From: Calorimonas adulescens
Lineage (GTDB): Bacteria; Bacillota; Thermoanaerobacteria; Thermoanaerobacterales; UBA4877
Length of the DNA: 64,000 nucleotides
Assembly (NCBI RefSeq): GCF_008274215.1
Contig: NZ_VTPS01000003.1
Span: 1 to 64,000, forward strand
Direction of reading: 5' to 3'
The notes under the pieces were generated by a model. That model was not told where the DNA came from. It searched no databases and saw only the letters and a program-made list of their open reading frames with translations. Positions within the stretch are counted from its first letter, which is position 1, and each line of letters begins with the position of its first letter. Of the stretch, positions 16,527 to 26,971 are shown piece by piece. The position numbers were made by a program, and so were the translations under genes.

Positions 16527-17014
16527 AACCACCGCCCTCCTGCAGTTATTTTCATCTATATATTATACCCCATTGTATGCATATTTAAAATATAAAATGT
16601 AATATTATTAATGATTAATTTGTTTTACAATTTAACAGATGTGTGTAAAGTACAATACTTCGTGGAATAATGCTGCTTGGGACGTTATAACGTGTGTATT
16701 TTTATTCTGCAGCGTACCTTACACTTTTTATAAATATTAAAAGCTTAAAACTGATGTCCATGCCGGATGTCCGGACTTTGTTTGATGCATTGAATGAAGA
16801 CATTCCTTTGGGTCAAAGCTCCACATAATTTATCTTGCCGTAGGTACCTTTTCAAGTATACAGGCTATATGATATTATATACAGGATGCAGGTTATGACT
16901 GGATGTGGTTATATTAATATAGCAAAGTGTAGAACGTAAGGCAAAATAAACAATTATCCTTATGAACATGAAAGTGCTATAATTTAATTAAAAAGGCATT
17001 GAGGGGGAGGTTTT
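16527..17014. other. AT-rich intergenic region before the ywiB-like gene
   Basis: About 490 bases with no convincing gene or RNA on either strand. A TATAAT at 16978-16983 probably belongs to the ywiB-argS promoter but has only a weak -35. A small inverted repeat GCCGGATGTCCGG near 16760 has no obvious role. Confidence 0.4.
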
Positions 17015-17419
17015 ATGGCAAAGGCATGGGTAAGAGCTAAGGGCACCCAAATCTCACCCCATGGTGAAGAAAGCATCGAACTTACTACGGAGGCTGAACT
17101 TTATAAAAACAGGGGCAACTATTACATAGTTTACAGGAGCAGTCCAGACACCATTACCACGCTGAAGATTGAAAGGGACAGGGTAGTGGTGTATAACAGT
17201 GGAAGGCATAATTCAAAACTTGTGTTTGAAAAAGATAAGAAGAACGTCAGTCCCTATGTAACTTCTGATGGGATTTTTGACCTTGGGGTAATAGGAAAGA
17301 AAATGCACATAGATATTGGCAGTACAGGTGGAGAGGTTAACCTTAAGTATCACCTGGAGTTAAATAACAGGTATGTCAGTACCAATGAATTAAAGTTGAC
17401 AGTAAGGGAGGTCAATTGA
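17015..17419 (+). CDS. YwiB-like DUF1934 protein
   Basis: A 134-residue beta-barrel (DUF1934, lipocalin-like) protein of unknown function. YIVYRSS, TLKIERDRVVVYNSG and the long C-terminal beta strands fit the family. Next to argS here as ywiB is in B. subtilis, which supports the assignment. A very strong GGGGGAGG lies five bases before the ATG, and its TGA overlaps the argS ATG by one base. Confidence 0.85.
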   Translation: MAKAWVRAKGTQISPHGEESIELTTEAELYKNRGNYYIVYRSSPDTITTLKIERDRVVVYNSGRHNSKLVFEKDKKNVSPYVTSDGIFDLGVIGKKMHIDIGSTGGEVNLKYHLELNNRYVSTNELKLTVREVN

Positions 17420-19101
17420 TGTATAGTATTTTTAAGATACATAAAGACATAAAAAATGCTATAAAGGCATCTTTAGAAAAAATAGCCCTGGAATCGGGGA
17501 TTGATTTAGAAGGATTGCCGGTACCGGAACTGGAGGTGCCAAAGGATAGAAGCTTTGGGGATTATGCTACCAATGTGGCCATGACATCATCTAAGATTTT
17601 CGGCAAAAAACCGCGTGAGCTGGCCGAGCTTATTGTTTCCAATTTTCCGGAGGTAAGGTATGTGTCGTCTATTGAGATAGCAGGTCCTGGCTTTATAAAC
17701 TTCAAGCTGGATAAGACATGGCTTTATGATGTCCTCAGGGAAATAAGCTCTATGGGTCAGGACTATGGCAACTTAGATGTTGGTAAGGGTGAGAGGGTGC
17801 AGATAGAGTTTGTGTCTGCCAACCCTACGGGGCCCATGCATCTCGGCAATGCAAGAGGTGGGGCTATAGGCGATGTGCTGGCATCTATTATGCAAAAGGC
17901 TGGATATTATGTGGAAAGGGAGTTTTACATAAACGATGCAGGAAACCAGGTAGAAAAATTTGGGGCATCGTTGGAGGCAAGATACCTGCAGCTTTTAGGC
18001 CGTGATGCCAAAGTGCCCGAGGACGGTTATCACGGCGAGGACCTGGTGGACCTTATGAGGGAATATATCGAGGAGAAAGGTGAGAGCGCCCTTGCGTTAA
18101 GCTCTGAGGACAGGCAGCGTGTACTCAGGGAATGGGCGTTGGAGAAAAACATAAATAGAATGCATGAGGACCTTGAGGCATATGGCATCCACTATGATGT
18201 CTGGTTCAGGGAGAGTTCCCTCTATGAGAGCGGAGAGGTGGACACTGTAATCTCGGAGCTTAAAGCCAATGGCTATACCTATGATAAGGATGGTGCACTC
18301 TGGTTTAAGGCAACAGAATTTGGAGCTGATAAGGATGATGTGCTGGTCAGGGCCAACGGCATACCGACATATTTTGCCTCTGATATAGCCTACCACAGGA
18401 ACAAGTTTGTAGAAAGGGGTTTTGACAGGGTAATTGATATCTGGGGCGCAGACCATGCCGGCCATGTGGGCAGGATGAAGGCTGCCATGAAGGCACTTGG
18501 CATTGAACCCGATAGGCTTACCGTTATACTGATGCAGCTTGTGAGGTTGAAGATGGGTGGAGAATTTGCCAGGATGTCAAAGAGAAAGGGCAACATGGTG
18601 ACTCTGCGTGACCTGGTGGATGCCGTTGGGAGGGATGCCGTGAGGTTTTTGTTTAATATGCGGTCTTCAGACTCTCAGTTTGAGTTTGATATGGACCTGG
18701 CTATAAGGGAGAGCAGTGAGAACCCCGTGTTTTATGCTCAGTATGCCCATGCCAGAATCTGCAGTATACTGAGAAATGCAGAGTCAATAGGTATAACCGT
18801 CCCGGATATAGATGATGTGGATCTATACCATTTAAATAAGGACGAGGAGTTTAGCCTTATGGAGAAGTTGGCATCATACCCGGAGGAAATCGGCCAGGCC
18901 GCCCTGAGGTTAGAGCCATACCGGCTTACCCATTATGCCCTGGATTTAGCCACACTTTTCCATTCATTTTACACGGTATGCAGGGTAATAGGAGAGGAAG
19001 AGGGGGTTATGAAGGCAAGGCTTGTACTCATTGACAGCACAAGAAAGGTGCTGGCCAATGCACTGGCTGTCCTTGGAGTAAGTGCACCTGAGAAGATGTA
19101 G
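17419..19101 (+). CDS. argS: Arginyl-tRNA synthetase
   Basis: A 560-residue class I synthetase that charges tRNA-Arg. It shows an N-terminal additional domain (about 1-110), the HIGH-type motif in ANPTGPMHLGNARG (134-147), the MSKRKGN segment replacing KMSKS, and a C-terminal DALR anticodon-binding domain. The ATG at 17419 lies seven bases after GGAGG; a TTG one codon earlier is less well spaced. It is coupled to the ywiB-like gene by a one-base overlap. Confidence 0.96.
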   Translation: MYSIFKIHKDIKNAIKASLEKIALESGIDLEGLPVPELEVPKDRSFGDYATNVAMTSSKIFGKKPRELAELIVSNFPEVRYVSSIEIAGPGFINFKLDKTWLYDVLREISSMGQDYGNLDVGKGERVQIEFVSANPTGPMHLGNARGGAIGDVLASIMQKAGYYVEREFYINDAGNQVEKFGASLEARYLQLLGRDAKVPEDGYHGEDLVDLMREYIEEKGESALALSSEDRQRVLREWALEKNINRMHEDLEAYGIHYDVWFRESSLYESGEVDTVISELKANGYTYDKDGALWFKATEFGADKDDVLVRANGIPTYFASDIAYHRNKFVERGFDRVIDIWGADHAGHVGRMKAAMKALGIEPDRLTVILMQLVRLKMGGEFARMSKRKGNMVTLRDLVDAVGRDAVRFLFNMRSSDSQFEFDMDLAIRESSENPVFYAQYAHARICSILRNAESIGITVPDIDDVDLYHLNKDEEFSLMEKLASYPEEIGQAALRLEPYRLTHYALDLATLFHSFYTVCRVIGEEEGVMKARLVLIDSTRKVLANALAVLGVSAPEKM

Positions 19102-19270
19102 GGCTGATTTGGCAGTGTCCGAAAATGGGCCCTTTATCCTGCAGAACTGCGCAGCACTGCCGGCCAATCTGCTGGAGAGCATACTCTTCGGAACAGCAAG
19201 GTGGGCTTACTGGGGCTGAGGATAGGCCAAACTCTGGTGTAATAGGAAACATCACAGATGGAGGTTCAGT
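19102..19270 (+). other. Unexplained 170-base gap with inverted repeats
   Basis: GC-richer than its surroundings. GGCAGTG (19112-19118) pairs with CACTGCC (about 19152-19158) and further short complements (GGATAGGCC, GGCC) are present. No known riboswitch or tRNA was recognised; it could be a leader RNA of the following gene or a decayed gene. Confidence 0.3.
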
Positions 19271-20953
19271 ATGCGAAAGACCATCCTTTTATTTATTGCT
19301 ATTGCATTGCTAGTATCTGGATGCAATTTAAATAATAATGCCGCACCTAAAATACCAAGAGATACCTCTTATGATGTTATTGTTATAGGTGCAACACCAG
19401 AGGGAATAGCTGCCAGTGTATCTGCTGCCCGAAACGGCCTTAAGACCCTTCTGGTGGAGACCCATGACAGGGTTGGCGGTATATATACCAGAGCTGGGCT
19501 TAATACTATTGATATGAATTATGGTCCGGATAAAGAGTTGTTGACCCGCGGTATATTTGAAGAGTTTTATAAAGCTGTAGGCGGGGACTCTTTTGACATA
19601 GAGAAAGCAGAAAAAGTGTTCAGAAACATGATTGCAGAGGCAGGAGTCTATTTACTTTTAGATGCTGATATAGGCAATACGATAATGGAGGGCAGCAAAA
19701 TAACAGGAATTACCATAAACGGAGTGGATTATAAAGGCAAGAGGTTTATAGACGCCACTGAGGACGCTGATATTGCTGCGGCATCAGGAGTTCCATACAC
19801 ATATGGACAAGAAGACATAGGCCACCCGGAAAGGGTTATGGCACCAACACTGGTATACAAGCTTAAAGGGGTAGATTGGAATGGTGTGAGACGCTACCTT
19901 AATACCGATAGCAGTAAAGATACAGGTGCGAACGACCGCTCTGCCTGGGGATATTCCGAGATGTACAGATATAAGCCCAAAGACCCTGATATTATGGTAC
20001 GGGGACTCAACATGGGCAGGCAGGACGACGGGACAGTGCTGGTAAATTCCCTCCTTATTTATAATGTTAACCTGCTGGATGAAGAGTCGAAAAAAAATGC
20101 CATAGAGAAAGCAAGAGAAGAGCTGCCGGCCATAATAGAGTACATGCATAACCTGCCAGGCCTTGAAAAGGCATCCCTTGCAGGGGTAATGGATGAACTC
20201 TATGTCAGGGAATCCAGGCATATAATAGGGGAATACAGGCTTACCATAGATGATGTGCTGGAAAATAGATATTTTGATGATGCTGTGGTTATGGGCAGCT
20301 ATCCGGTTGATATACAGTCATTTCAACCAGGCAGTTACGGACTGGTGATGGGTAAACCAAAAGTGTATTCAATACCATTCCGCTGCCTTGTGCCTAAAAA
20401 AGTGGATAATCTCCTGGTGATAGGAAGAAGTGCATCTTATGACTCCCTTGCCTCTGGTTCGGCCAGGGTTGTTCCGGTGGGGATGGGAGAAGGCCAGGCC
20501 GCAGGCGTGGCCTCCAAGATCTCCATAGCTAAAGATATGACATTTCGTGAGATGACCTATAATGGGAAGGCTATACACGAACTCCAGGAAATTCTCAAAA
20601 AACAGGGAGCCTATATTAAGGACTATGAGGCTACACCGGATATAGTGAACTCACCTTACTACCCATATATAAAGAAACTGCGCAGGTATGGATATATTCA
20701 CCCTGGTTATTCCAATGACTACAGGTTAGAGGATGCAATAACATATAATGAATTTATTAGCATAGTCAATCCCATATTGGCAGACCACATAAATGGCTTT
20801 AAGTGGATTCCAAATGACACAAATGATAGGCCAATAGATGGCAGTGAAATAATTGGGCTGTTAAAGAAATACGGAATAAAGGTAAGCGCTACAATACCGG
20901 ATGGACCTGTACTTTATAAGGATGCTTATAAGATACTAAGCTCACTCTTTTAA
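19271..20953 (+). CDS. FAD-dependent oxidoreductase lipoprotein
   Basis: A 560-residue protein of the FAD_oxidored family. A lipoprotein signal (LLVSGC, Cys18) is followed by the dinucleotide fold YDVIVIGATPEGIAASVSAA and the ETHDRVGGIYTRAG region; the C-terminal FAD contact VPVGMGEGQAAGVA is present. It should be tethered on the outer face of the membrane, unusual for a flavoenzyme of this kind. The last 100 residues (IKKLRRYGYIHPGYSNDYRL, then an EFISIVN stretch) look faintly like an S-layer homology repeat. GGAGG precedes the ATG. Substrate unknown; it is a single gene ending at a terminator. Confidence 0.75.
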   Translation: MRKTILLFIAIALLVSGCNLNNNAAPKIPRDTSYDVIVIGATPEGIAASVSAARNGLKTLLVETHDRVGGIYTRAGLNTIDMNYGPDKELLTRGIFEEFYKAVGGDSFDIEKAEKVFRNMIAEAGVYLLLDADIGNTIMEGSKITGITINGVDYKGKRFIDATEDADIAAASGVPYTYGQEDIGHPERVMAPTLVYKLKGVDWNGVRRYLNTDSSKDTGANDRSAWGYSEMYRYKPKDPDIMVRGLNMGRQDDGTVLVNSLLIYNVNLLDEESKKNAIEKAREELPAIIEYMHNLPGLEKASLAGVMDELYVRESRHIIGEYRLTIDDVLENRYFDDAVVMGSYPVDIQSFQPGSYGLVMGKPKVYSIPFRCLVPKKVDNLLVIGRSASYDSLASGSARVVPVGMGEGQAAGVASKISIAKDMTFREMTYNGKAIHELQEILKKQGAYIKDYEATPDIVNSPYYPYIKKLRRYGYIHPGYSNDYRLEDAITYNEFISIVNPILADHINGFKWIPNDTNDRPIDGSEIIGLLKKYGIKVSATIPDGPVLYKDAYKILSSLF

Positions 20954-21029
20954 AATAGTCTCGACTGGTTGGGATTAATCTGTGATCTTATGCTGGTATA
21001 ACATGGTTTACTAAATAGTTGTTTTATCA

Positions 21030-21061
21030 AAAGGGCCAGATGGAAAACAGCTGGCTTTTTT
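21030..21061 (+). terminator. Terminator of the flavoprotein gene
   Basis: GCCAG (21035-21039) pairs with CTGGC (21051-21055), extended by an A-run opposite the T-run at 21056-21061. Confidence 0.65.
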
Positions 21062-21227
21062 GATATCAAGAACGCATCATAGTCGCTGTAAACTGGTTTA
21101 CTTCATGTCACAGATGAGTTTTTTGGTGTGTTTATATTCAAGGGCTATGCTTCTTTAAAAAAATTTACAATTTATTAACTTCCTTACCTTTAATGTTCTG
21201 GTATAATAGTCTCAAGGAGGGATATAT

Positions 21228-22784
21228 GTGAAGAAATTCTTTTTAACATTAACTGCATTGATTTTAATACTTTCACTGGCTGGCTGTTCGGCCAGAACAA
21301 ATAGTACACAAAATGAAGGTGTGGTTACAGCTACACAGAAGGTGACAAGGGGGCCCATTGAAATCAAGATCAGCGGTTCGGGGACACTGGAGCCGGCTGA
21401 TGAGGAGACAATAAGGCTCAGGAGAAGTGGGAAGCTGGTTCAGGTCAACTTCAAAGAGGGTGATGTGGTAAAGAAAGGGGACCTGATGTATGTAATAGAA
21501 GACGACAATGTGGCCCTTTCTCTTAAACAGTCAGAGCTCAACCTGAAGCAGCTCAATCTTGAAATGGAAGACCTGAATAAACAGAAGGCCGGGGAGAAGG
21601 TAACATCACCAATAGACGGAAGGATCACGGCTATAAATGTCAATGAGGGTGATTCTGTAAATAATGGTACGGTTATTGCAACCATCGAGTCCGATAACTA
21701 TTTCAAGTTTACTGCTGGAATATCACAGACAGAGATAGGGAAAATAAAGGTTGGTCAGAGTGTAAATGTATTTTTGCCGGATTATCTTGCAAGCCTGACA
21801 GGTACGGTCACAAGTGTTGACAGCAGCCCACAGCCGACCTCAGGCGGCGGGATTATATATAATGTGGAGGTACAGGTTAAAAATCCCGGCAGCTTAAAAG
21901 GTGGCGAAAAAGTGAATGCAACGATAATAACTTCATCGGGCAACGTACAGGCGTTTACAACAACTGCCTTAGAGAGGGCAGAGGTAGAGAATGTAAAGGC
22001 AGTGCTTGCCGGTGATATAGAAAAGCTGTATGTAAAGGCAAATGATACAGTGAAAAGAGGCCAGCTGTTGGCAACCATACACTCAGACAGCATTGATAGC
22101 CAGATAGAGCTTCAAAAGATGAAGATAGAACAGGCCATGGCAGACATTGAGTCCAAGCAGCAGGAATTGAAAGATATGTATGTCTACGCACCGATTTCAG
22201 GGACCATAGTTGAACAGAATGTAAATGTAGGAGATGACCTTTCCAGTTTAGATACAAGCAGTGACACTGTGGATGCGCGCATAGTGGACTATAGTTCTAT
22301 GAATGTGGTCATACCTGTAGATGAAATGGATGTGGGCAAGCTCAAAGTGGGCCAGGAGGTCATTATAACATCTGATGCTGTGCAGGGCAAGACCTTTAAA
22401 GGTGTAATATCGGATATAGCCGATGAAGGTAAGGCAGAGAATGGGGTATCAACCTTTGATGTAAAGGTGACTATGGATAAGACTCCGGAGCTCAAGGCAG
22501 GCATGACGGTTAATGCTGATATTGTACTGGAAAAGAAGGATAATGTGCTTCTTGTGCCCATAGAGGCGTTAAAATATCAGGGACAGCAGCCTTACGTCAC
22601 AAAGGTTGGGTCAACCGAACCTGTAAAGGTAGAGATAGGGCTTACAAATGAGCAGTATGCAGAGGTTATATCAGGGCTCAATGAAGGGGATGAGGTTGAG
22701 GTTACTGTCAGCTCCGGGGGCAGCAGTTTCCGGATGGGACCGCGAGGCGGCGAGGTAAGAGTCAGCGGAAGTTCTGGCCAATGA
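21228..22784 (+). CDS. MacA/YknX-like efflux adaptor with duplicated adaptor module
   Basis: A 518-residue lipoprotein (lipobox LAGC, Cys20) that bridges a MacB-type ABC transporter to the cell exterior. It is longer than usual for such adaptors (often about 380). It holds two barrel-sandwich modules: a first pair at about 62-92 and 124-155, and a second at about 262-287 and 318-340, each followed by a beta-barrel segment. The start is GTG, with AAGGAGGG six bases upstream; an overlapping ATG is followed at once by a stop. TATAAT at 21202-21207 is its likely -10. First gene of a three-gene operon, overlapped with the ATPase gene frame. Confidence 0.88.
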   Translation: MKKFFLTLTALILILSLAGCSARTNSTQNEGVVTATQKVTRGPIEIKISGSGTLEPADEETIRLRRSGKLVQVNFKEGDVVKKGDLMYVIEDDNVALSLKQSELNLKQLNLEMEDLNKQKAGEKVTSPIDGRITAINVNEGDSVNNGTVIATIESDNYFKFTAGISQTEIGKIKVGQSVNVFLPDYLASLTGTVTSVDSSPQPTSGGGIIYNVEVQVKNPGSLKGGEKVNATIITSSGNVQAFTTTALERAEVENVKAVLAGDIEKLYVKANDTVKRGQLLATIHSDSIDSQIELQKMKIEQAMADIESKQQELKDMYVYAPISGTIVEQNVNVGDDLSSLDTSSDTVDARIVDYSSMNVVIPVDEMDVGKLKVGQEVIITSDAVQGKTFKGVISDIADEGKAENGVSTFDVKVTMDKTPELKAGMTVNADIVLEKKDNVLLVPIEALKYQGQQPYVTKVGSTEPVKVEIGLTNEQYAEVISGLNEGDEVEVTVSSGGSSFRMGPRGGEVRVSGSSGQ

Positions 22785-22795
22785 GGGGTGATCGT

Positions 22796-23473
22796 ATGAT
22801 ACACATTGAGAACATGACCAAGATATACCGTATGGGGAAGGTAGAGGTCAGGGCATTGGACGGGGTCAGTATAGATATTGAAGAGGGCGAGTTTGTGGCC
22901 ATAACAGGTCCATCCGGCTCAGGAAAGTCGACGTTTATGCATCTTTTGGGATGCCTTGACACCCCTACGTCTGGCACATATATACTAAACGGCAGCGAGG
23001 TGTCAAAACTCAGACAGGATAAGCTGGCAGAGATAAGAAACAAGGAGATTGGATTTGTGTTTCAGGAGTTTAATCTTTTACCAAGGCTTACCGCTCTGGA
23101 AAATGTAGAGCTCCCGTTGATATACAGGGGTATGCCGGTACACGAGAGGAGACAAAGGGCTATGGATGCCCTGGAAAAAGTTGGCCTGGCCAACAGGCTG
23201 AACCACAGGCCCACGGAGATGTCAGGCGGGCAGCAGCAGAGGGTGGCTATAGCCAGGGCCCTTGTGGGGGATCCTAACATCATCCTTGCTGATGAACCCA
23301 CGGGCAACCTGGACAGTCGTTCTGCCCACGAGGTCATGGATATGTTAAAAGACCTGAACAGTGCAGGCAGGACTGTAATCCTTATAACCCACGACATGAG
23401 CATAGCCAGTGAAGCAAAGAGGATTGTACGCATTTTAGACGGCAGGATTTTAAGTGACGAGGTGGTCTCATGA
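22796..23473 (+). CDS. MacB-type ABC transporter ATP-binding protein
   Basis: A 225-residue ATPase of the LolD/MacB class. It shows Walker [10 protein letters not shown], the Q-loop, ABC signature [15 protein letters not shown], Walker [14 protein letters not shown] and the H-loop ITHD. The ATG at 22796 fits GAGGGGTG; the frame opens earlier at 22781, overlapping the adaptor stop. It powers the permease encoded next. Confidence 0.94.
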   Translation: MIHIENMTKIYRMGKVEVRALDGVSIDIEEGEFVAITGPSGSGKSTFMHLLGCLDTPTSGTYILNGSEVSKLRQDKLAEIRNKEIGFVFQEFNLLPRLTALENVELPLIYRGMPVHERRQRAMDALEKVGLANRLNHRPTEMSGGQQQRVAIARALVGDPNIILADEPTGNLDSRSAHEVMDMLKDLNSAGRTVILITHDMSIASEAKRIVRILDGRILSDEVVS

Positions 23474-24636
23474 ATCTATATCAACTTGTAAAACTGGCAC
23501 TTAGAGGAATCATTGACAATAAACTCCGCTCATTTCTCACCATGCTCGGCATAATAATAGGGGTGGCCTCGGTAATAGCTTTGGTCTCATTTGCCTCTGG
23601 GGCTACCTCCCAGGTAACCAGTCAAATAGAGGGTATGGGGTCAAACATATTGAGTGTCAACATAATGGGCAGAGGGGCACAAACCACCTTGACCTATGAG
23701 GAGGCACTGGATCTTAAAAATCCATATATATCCGGAATTGCTCCAACAGTCAACAGCGGTATGACAGTAAAGTTTATGAATAAAACCTATGACACCGGCA
23801 TAATAGGTACAAATTCCGATTATTTTACAATAAATAACAGGGAACTTGAAGCCGGGAGGATAATAACAGAGACCGACCTTGAGGATAGGGCTAAAGTGGC
23901 TGTGATAGGTCCGGATGTGGCGAAAGAACTGGGGATGTTAAACCCTGTGGGTGAGACTATAAAGATTGGTGGCAATAATTTCACCGTTGTAGGCTTGTTA
24001 CAATCCAAAGGGAGCAGCATGATGGGCTCCCAGGACGATATGGTGATAGTGCCCATAACTACTGCCCAGAGGCTTTTTCAGACCGGTGGGGTAAGGTCTA
24101 TAACAATGCAGGCAGTATCACCTGATGATGTAGAGGCTGCTAAGGCATATTTAGAGGCTGACCTAAAGCGTCTCTTTAAAGATGACGAGGATGCATACAA
24201 CGTCTTTGACCAGACGGAGCTTTTAAATACTGTAAAGCAGTCAACATCTGTTTTGAGTATGATGCTGGGCGGCATAGCAGGCATATCTCTTCTGGTGGGC
24301 GGCATAGGGATAATGAACATAATGTTGGTTACAGTGACAGAAAGGACCAGAGAGATAGGGATAAGGAAGGCTATTGGAGCAAAAAAGAGGGATATACTCA
24401 CACAGTTCCTTATTGAATCTTCTGTACTTTCGGGTGTAGGTGGGATGATCGGGGTAATTGTTGGCTTTATCTTAGCCAAGATACTCTCTACAGTAGCTAA
24501 TATCCCCACTCAGACAACACTTTTGACAGTTGGGGTGTCTTTCGGGTTTGCGCTGCTGGTGGGTATAATATTTGGCATATATCCAGCCAACAGGGCTGCC
24601 AATCTAAATCCTATTGATGCATTACATTATGAATAA
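23470..24636 (+). CDS. MacB-type ABC transporter permease
   Basis: A 388-residue FtsX/MacB permease: an N-terminal membrane helix (about 18-42), a large extracytoplasmic MacB_PCD domain (about 45-245) and three C-terminal helices (about 262-380) with the conserved [20 protein letters not shown]. It overlaps the ATPase gene by four bases (ATGA). With the adaptor it forms an exporter for peptides, toxins or antibiotics; the substrate is not visible. Confidence 0.93.
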   Translation: MNLYQLVKLALRGIIDNKLRSFLTMLGIIIGVASVIALVSFASGATSQVTSQIEGMGSNILSVNIMGRGAQTTLTYEEALDLKNPYISGIAPTVNSGMTVKFMNKTYDTGIIGTNSDYFTINNRELEAGRIITETDLEDRAKVAVIGPDVAKELGMLNPVGETIKIGGNNFTVVGLLQSKGSSMMGSQDDMVIVPITTAQRLFQTGGVRSITMQAVSPDDVEAAKAYLEADLKRLFKDDEDAYNVFDQTELLNTVKQSTSVLSMMLGGIAGISLLVGGIGIMNIMLVTVTERTREIGIRKAIGAKKRDILTQFLIESSVLSGVGGMIGVIVGFILAKILSTVANIPTQTTLLTVGVSFGFALLVGIIFGIYPANRAANLNPIDALHYE

Positions 24637-24667
24637 TGGTATAATATGTAATGCGAGGTGATATGCT

Positions 24668-25318
24668 GTGAAGATAAAGTATTACGGACACTCATGCTTT
24701 TTGCTTACAGGAAAAGATATCTCTATTGCTACAGATCCTTATGACCCATCAGTCGGGTATGACCTTCCAGCGATAAAGGTTGACGTAGTGACCGTATCAC
24801 ACCAGCACTTTGACCATAGCTACCTTAAGGCCATAAGGCCGGGGGCTGCGGTTATTGATATACCTGGTGAACACCATGTAAAGGGTGTGGATATAAAAGG
24901 ATATGAGGTAAACCACGACAGCAAAGGCGGTACGCAAAGGGGTAAAAATATAATATTCAGGATGGATAGTATTGATGGTGTAAGCATATGTCATCTAGGC
25001 GACCTGGGCGAGACTTTGAGCAATGACGTTGTAGAGAAGATAAAGGGTGTGGATGTCCTCTTTGCGCCGGTAGGCGGCTTTTTCACGCTGGAACCGGAAC
25101 AGATGCTTGTTGAGGTCAGGAGAATTAATCCGAAAATACTCATACCGATGCATTTTGCCGTGGAGACCACATCAGGAGACCTGCCAATAAAGCCCGTAGA
25201 CTATTTCCTCAAGGTGTACGGGAAAGGAGAAAAGCTAAACAGCGATGAACTGGAGATTACACCAGAAAGCCTCCCTCAAACCACCAGAGTGTATGTGCTT
25301 GATTTTTATAATAAATAA
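24668..25318 (+). CDS. MBL-fold metal-dependent hydrolase
   Basis: A 216-residue metallo-beta-lactamase-fold protein related to the UPF0173/YtkL group. The metal site is SHQHFDH, with GEHHV, HLGDLGE and PMHFAVE supplying further ligands. The physiological substrate is unknown. The start is GTG after a GCGAGGTG element, 31 bases behind the permease, so it may be part of the efflux transcript. A strong terminator follows it. Confidence 0.85.
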   Translation: MKIKYYGHSCFLLTGKDISIATDPYDPSVGYDLPAIKVDVVTVSHQHFDHSYLKAIRPGAAVIDIPGEHHVKGVDIKGYEVNHDSKGGTQRGKNIIFRMDSIDGVSICHLGDLGETLSNDVVEKIKGVDVLFAPVGGFFTLEPEQMLVEVRRINPKILIPMHFAVETTSGDLPIKPVDYFLKVYGKGEKLNSDELEITPESLPQTTRVYVLDFYNK

Positions 25319-25340
25319 CCGGGCAACCGGTTATTTTTTT
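25314..25340 (+). terminator. Terminator of the MBL-fold gene
   Basis: A perfect 9-bp stem (25314-25322 with 25327-25335) with a GCAA tetraloop and a T-run to 25340. Confidence 0.9.
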
Positions 25341-25418
25341 AATTCACCTCATATATCTTTATATATTTAATAATGATATAATAGATGACAGAGGTTACCA
25401 TGCAGAGGGGGGACTCCT

Positions 25419-26816
25419 TTGAAATATAAAAAAATTATAATTATAGCTATAATAGTAACTGTCATAGCAACGCCGGTTGTTTCTTTTGCCTCAATGACAT
25501 ACGACATTAACACCTTTGACTCCATAATGCAGTTTATACTCTCATCTACGGTTAGGGATGTTACGGAGGAACAACTGATAAAAGGTGCACTTAAAGGCAT
25601 GTTTCAGGCGGTTGACCCCTATAGCGAGTATTTCACAAAAGAGGAGCTAAAAGAGTTTAATGAGGAAACTAGCGGGCAATACAGCGGGGTAGGGATTATT
25701 ATTTCCGAGTCTGACGGATATATCGTTGTGACCTCGGTGATGAATGGAGGGCCAGCGGATAAGGCAGGGATAAAGAAAGGCGACAGGATAGTGTCGGTAG
25801 ACGGCACCAACGTAGCAGGTATGAAGCGGGATAAGGTATCTGACCTCCTGAAGGGGGATGAAGGCACCACAGTCAGGGTTGGCATCATGAGGGAAGGCAG
25901 CAATGGCGTGACCTTAGTGGACATTATAAGGGGGCAGATAAGATTAAACCCGATAATATACAGCGTAAAGAACGGTGTAGGATATATAAAGATATTTCAA
26001 TTTACTGAATATACAGAAGAAAATTTAGAACCAGCCCTGGACTATATGAGGAAAAATGGTATAAAATCTATTGTGTTAGACCTCAGGGGAAACCCGGGGG
26101 GTATAATACCGGAGACCATAGATGTGGCACAGCATTTTGTGCCCAAGGGACCAATAGTAAAGATAATATATAAGAATGCACCGCCGGATGTATATTATTC
26201 AAACTTAGAAAAACCGGAGTTTAACTTGGCTGTCCTTATAGATAAGGATACAGCCAGTGCCGCAGAAATTCTGGCCGGAGCAATACAGGATACCGGAGCA
26301 GGTATAGTCATTGGTTCTCAATCTTACGGTAAGGGTTCAGTACAGATAGTTATGCCATTAGAGGACGGGAGCGGCTTTAAGCTCACTATGGCAAAATATG
26401 CCACGCCGAAGGACAGGATTATAGATGGGGTAGGGATAATACCCGATGTGAAGCTGTCCAACTCCGAGCCTGTTGTGCCTGACCTTTCTAATCTGGCTCC
26501 GCTAAGGGAGGGCGAGGCGGTAAGTAGAGGCAGCATAAACCTGCAGGTGTTTGCCCTGCAGCAGAGGTTAAAGCTGCTTGGCTATGATGTAGGTGAGCTG
26601 GATGGTGTGTTTGGCCAGGCCACAGAGAGGGCTTTAAAGGAATTTCAGACAAGGAATGGCCTCAAGGCAACCGGGACATTGGACGAGTATACCTATATAA
26701 ACCTTGTGGACGCAATGGACAGGCTGGCGCATCCAGAGGTGAGAGATATAGTACTGGAGACGGCCATTCAGATGCTTAAGAATAAAGAAGACAAAGGCAT
26801 GATACAATCACAGTGA
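25419..26816 (+). CDS. Carboxy-terminal processing protease (S41) with peptidoglycan-binding domain
   Basis: A 465-residue CtpA/CtpB-type serine protease exported by an N-terminal membrane segment (about 4-25). A PDZ domain (about 85-165, GVGIIISESDGYIVVT) precedes the S41 protease domain with Ser280 in DTASAAE and Lys305 in SYGKGSVQ, the usual dyad spacing. A peptidoglycan-binding domain (about 370-430) finishes the protein. The start is TTG after GAGGGGGGA. In Bacillus CtpB cleaves SpoIVFA during sporulation; that role here is a guess. Confidence 0.9.
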   Translation: MKYKKIIIIAIIVTVIATPVVSFASMTYDINTFDSIMQFILSSTVRDVTEEQLIKGALKGMFQAVDPYSEYFTKEELKEFNEETSGQYSGVGIIISESDGYIVVTSVMNGGPADKAGIKKGDRIVSVDGTNVAGMKRDKVSDLLKGDEGTTVRVGIMREGSNGVTLVDIIRGQIRLNPIIYSVKNGVGYIKIFQFTEYTEENLEPALDYMRKNGIKSIVLDLRGNPGGIIPETIDVAQHFVPKGPIVKIIYKNAPPDVYYSNLEKPEFNLAVLIDKDTASAAEILAGAIQDTGAGIVIGSQSYGKGSVQIVMPLEDGSGFKLTMAKYATPKDRIIDGVGIIPDVKLSNSEPVVPDLSNLAPLREGEAVSRGSINLQVFALQQRLKLLGYDVGELDGVFGQATERALKEFQTRNGLKATGTLDEYTYINLVDAMDRLAHPEVRDIVLETAIQMLKNKEDKGMIQSQ

Positions 26817-26872
26817 AGAGGATGGTTTCACAGGGCGTACTGCCAGCATGGTGGGGCTTTGGAAAATTTATA

Positions 26873-26901
26873 TTGACGGTGCTTCAAAATCCTGATATAA
26901 T
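26873..26901 (+). promoter_or_regulatory. Sigma-A promoter of the TrpXYZ-type operon
   Basis: TTGACG at 26873-26878, 17-base spacer, TATAAT at 26896-26901. The transcript would begin near 26908, leaving a leader of about 125 bases that contains a terminator. Confidence 0.75.
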
Positions 26902-26948
26902 TATCTTTAAATTTAATATCCGTAGCATGGTAGAATGGTAGGGTAGTC

Positions 26949-26971
26949 ACACCCAACCTGGGTGTTTTTTT
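26949..26971 (+). terminator. Leader attenuator/terminator before the transporter operon
   Basis: A perfect 7-bp stem (26949-26955 with 26959-26965), loop ACC, and a T-run to 26971. It lies downstream of the operon promoter and 64 bases before the first gene, so it can attenuate the operon; it may also end ctp read-through. Three GTAG-containing octamer-like repeats (from 26922) precede it, and an imperfect stem at 26982-27002 follows. Confidence 0.7.

Noticed and set aside
26922-26946. TRAP binding site in the transporter leader
   Set aside because: UAG triplets are 8, 8 and 5 bases apart; TRAP needs repeats about 5 bases apart, and there are too few.
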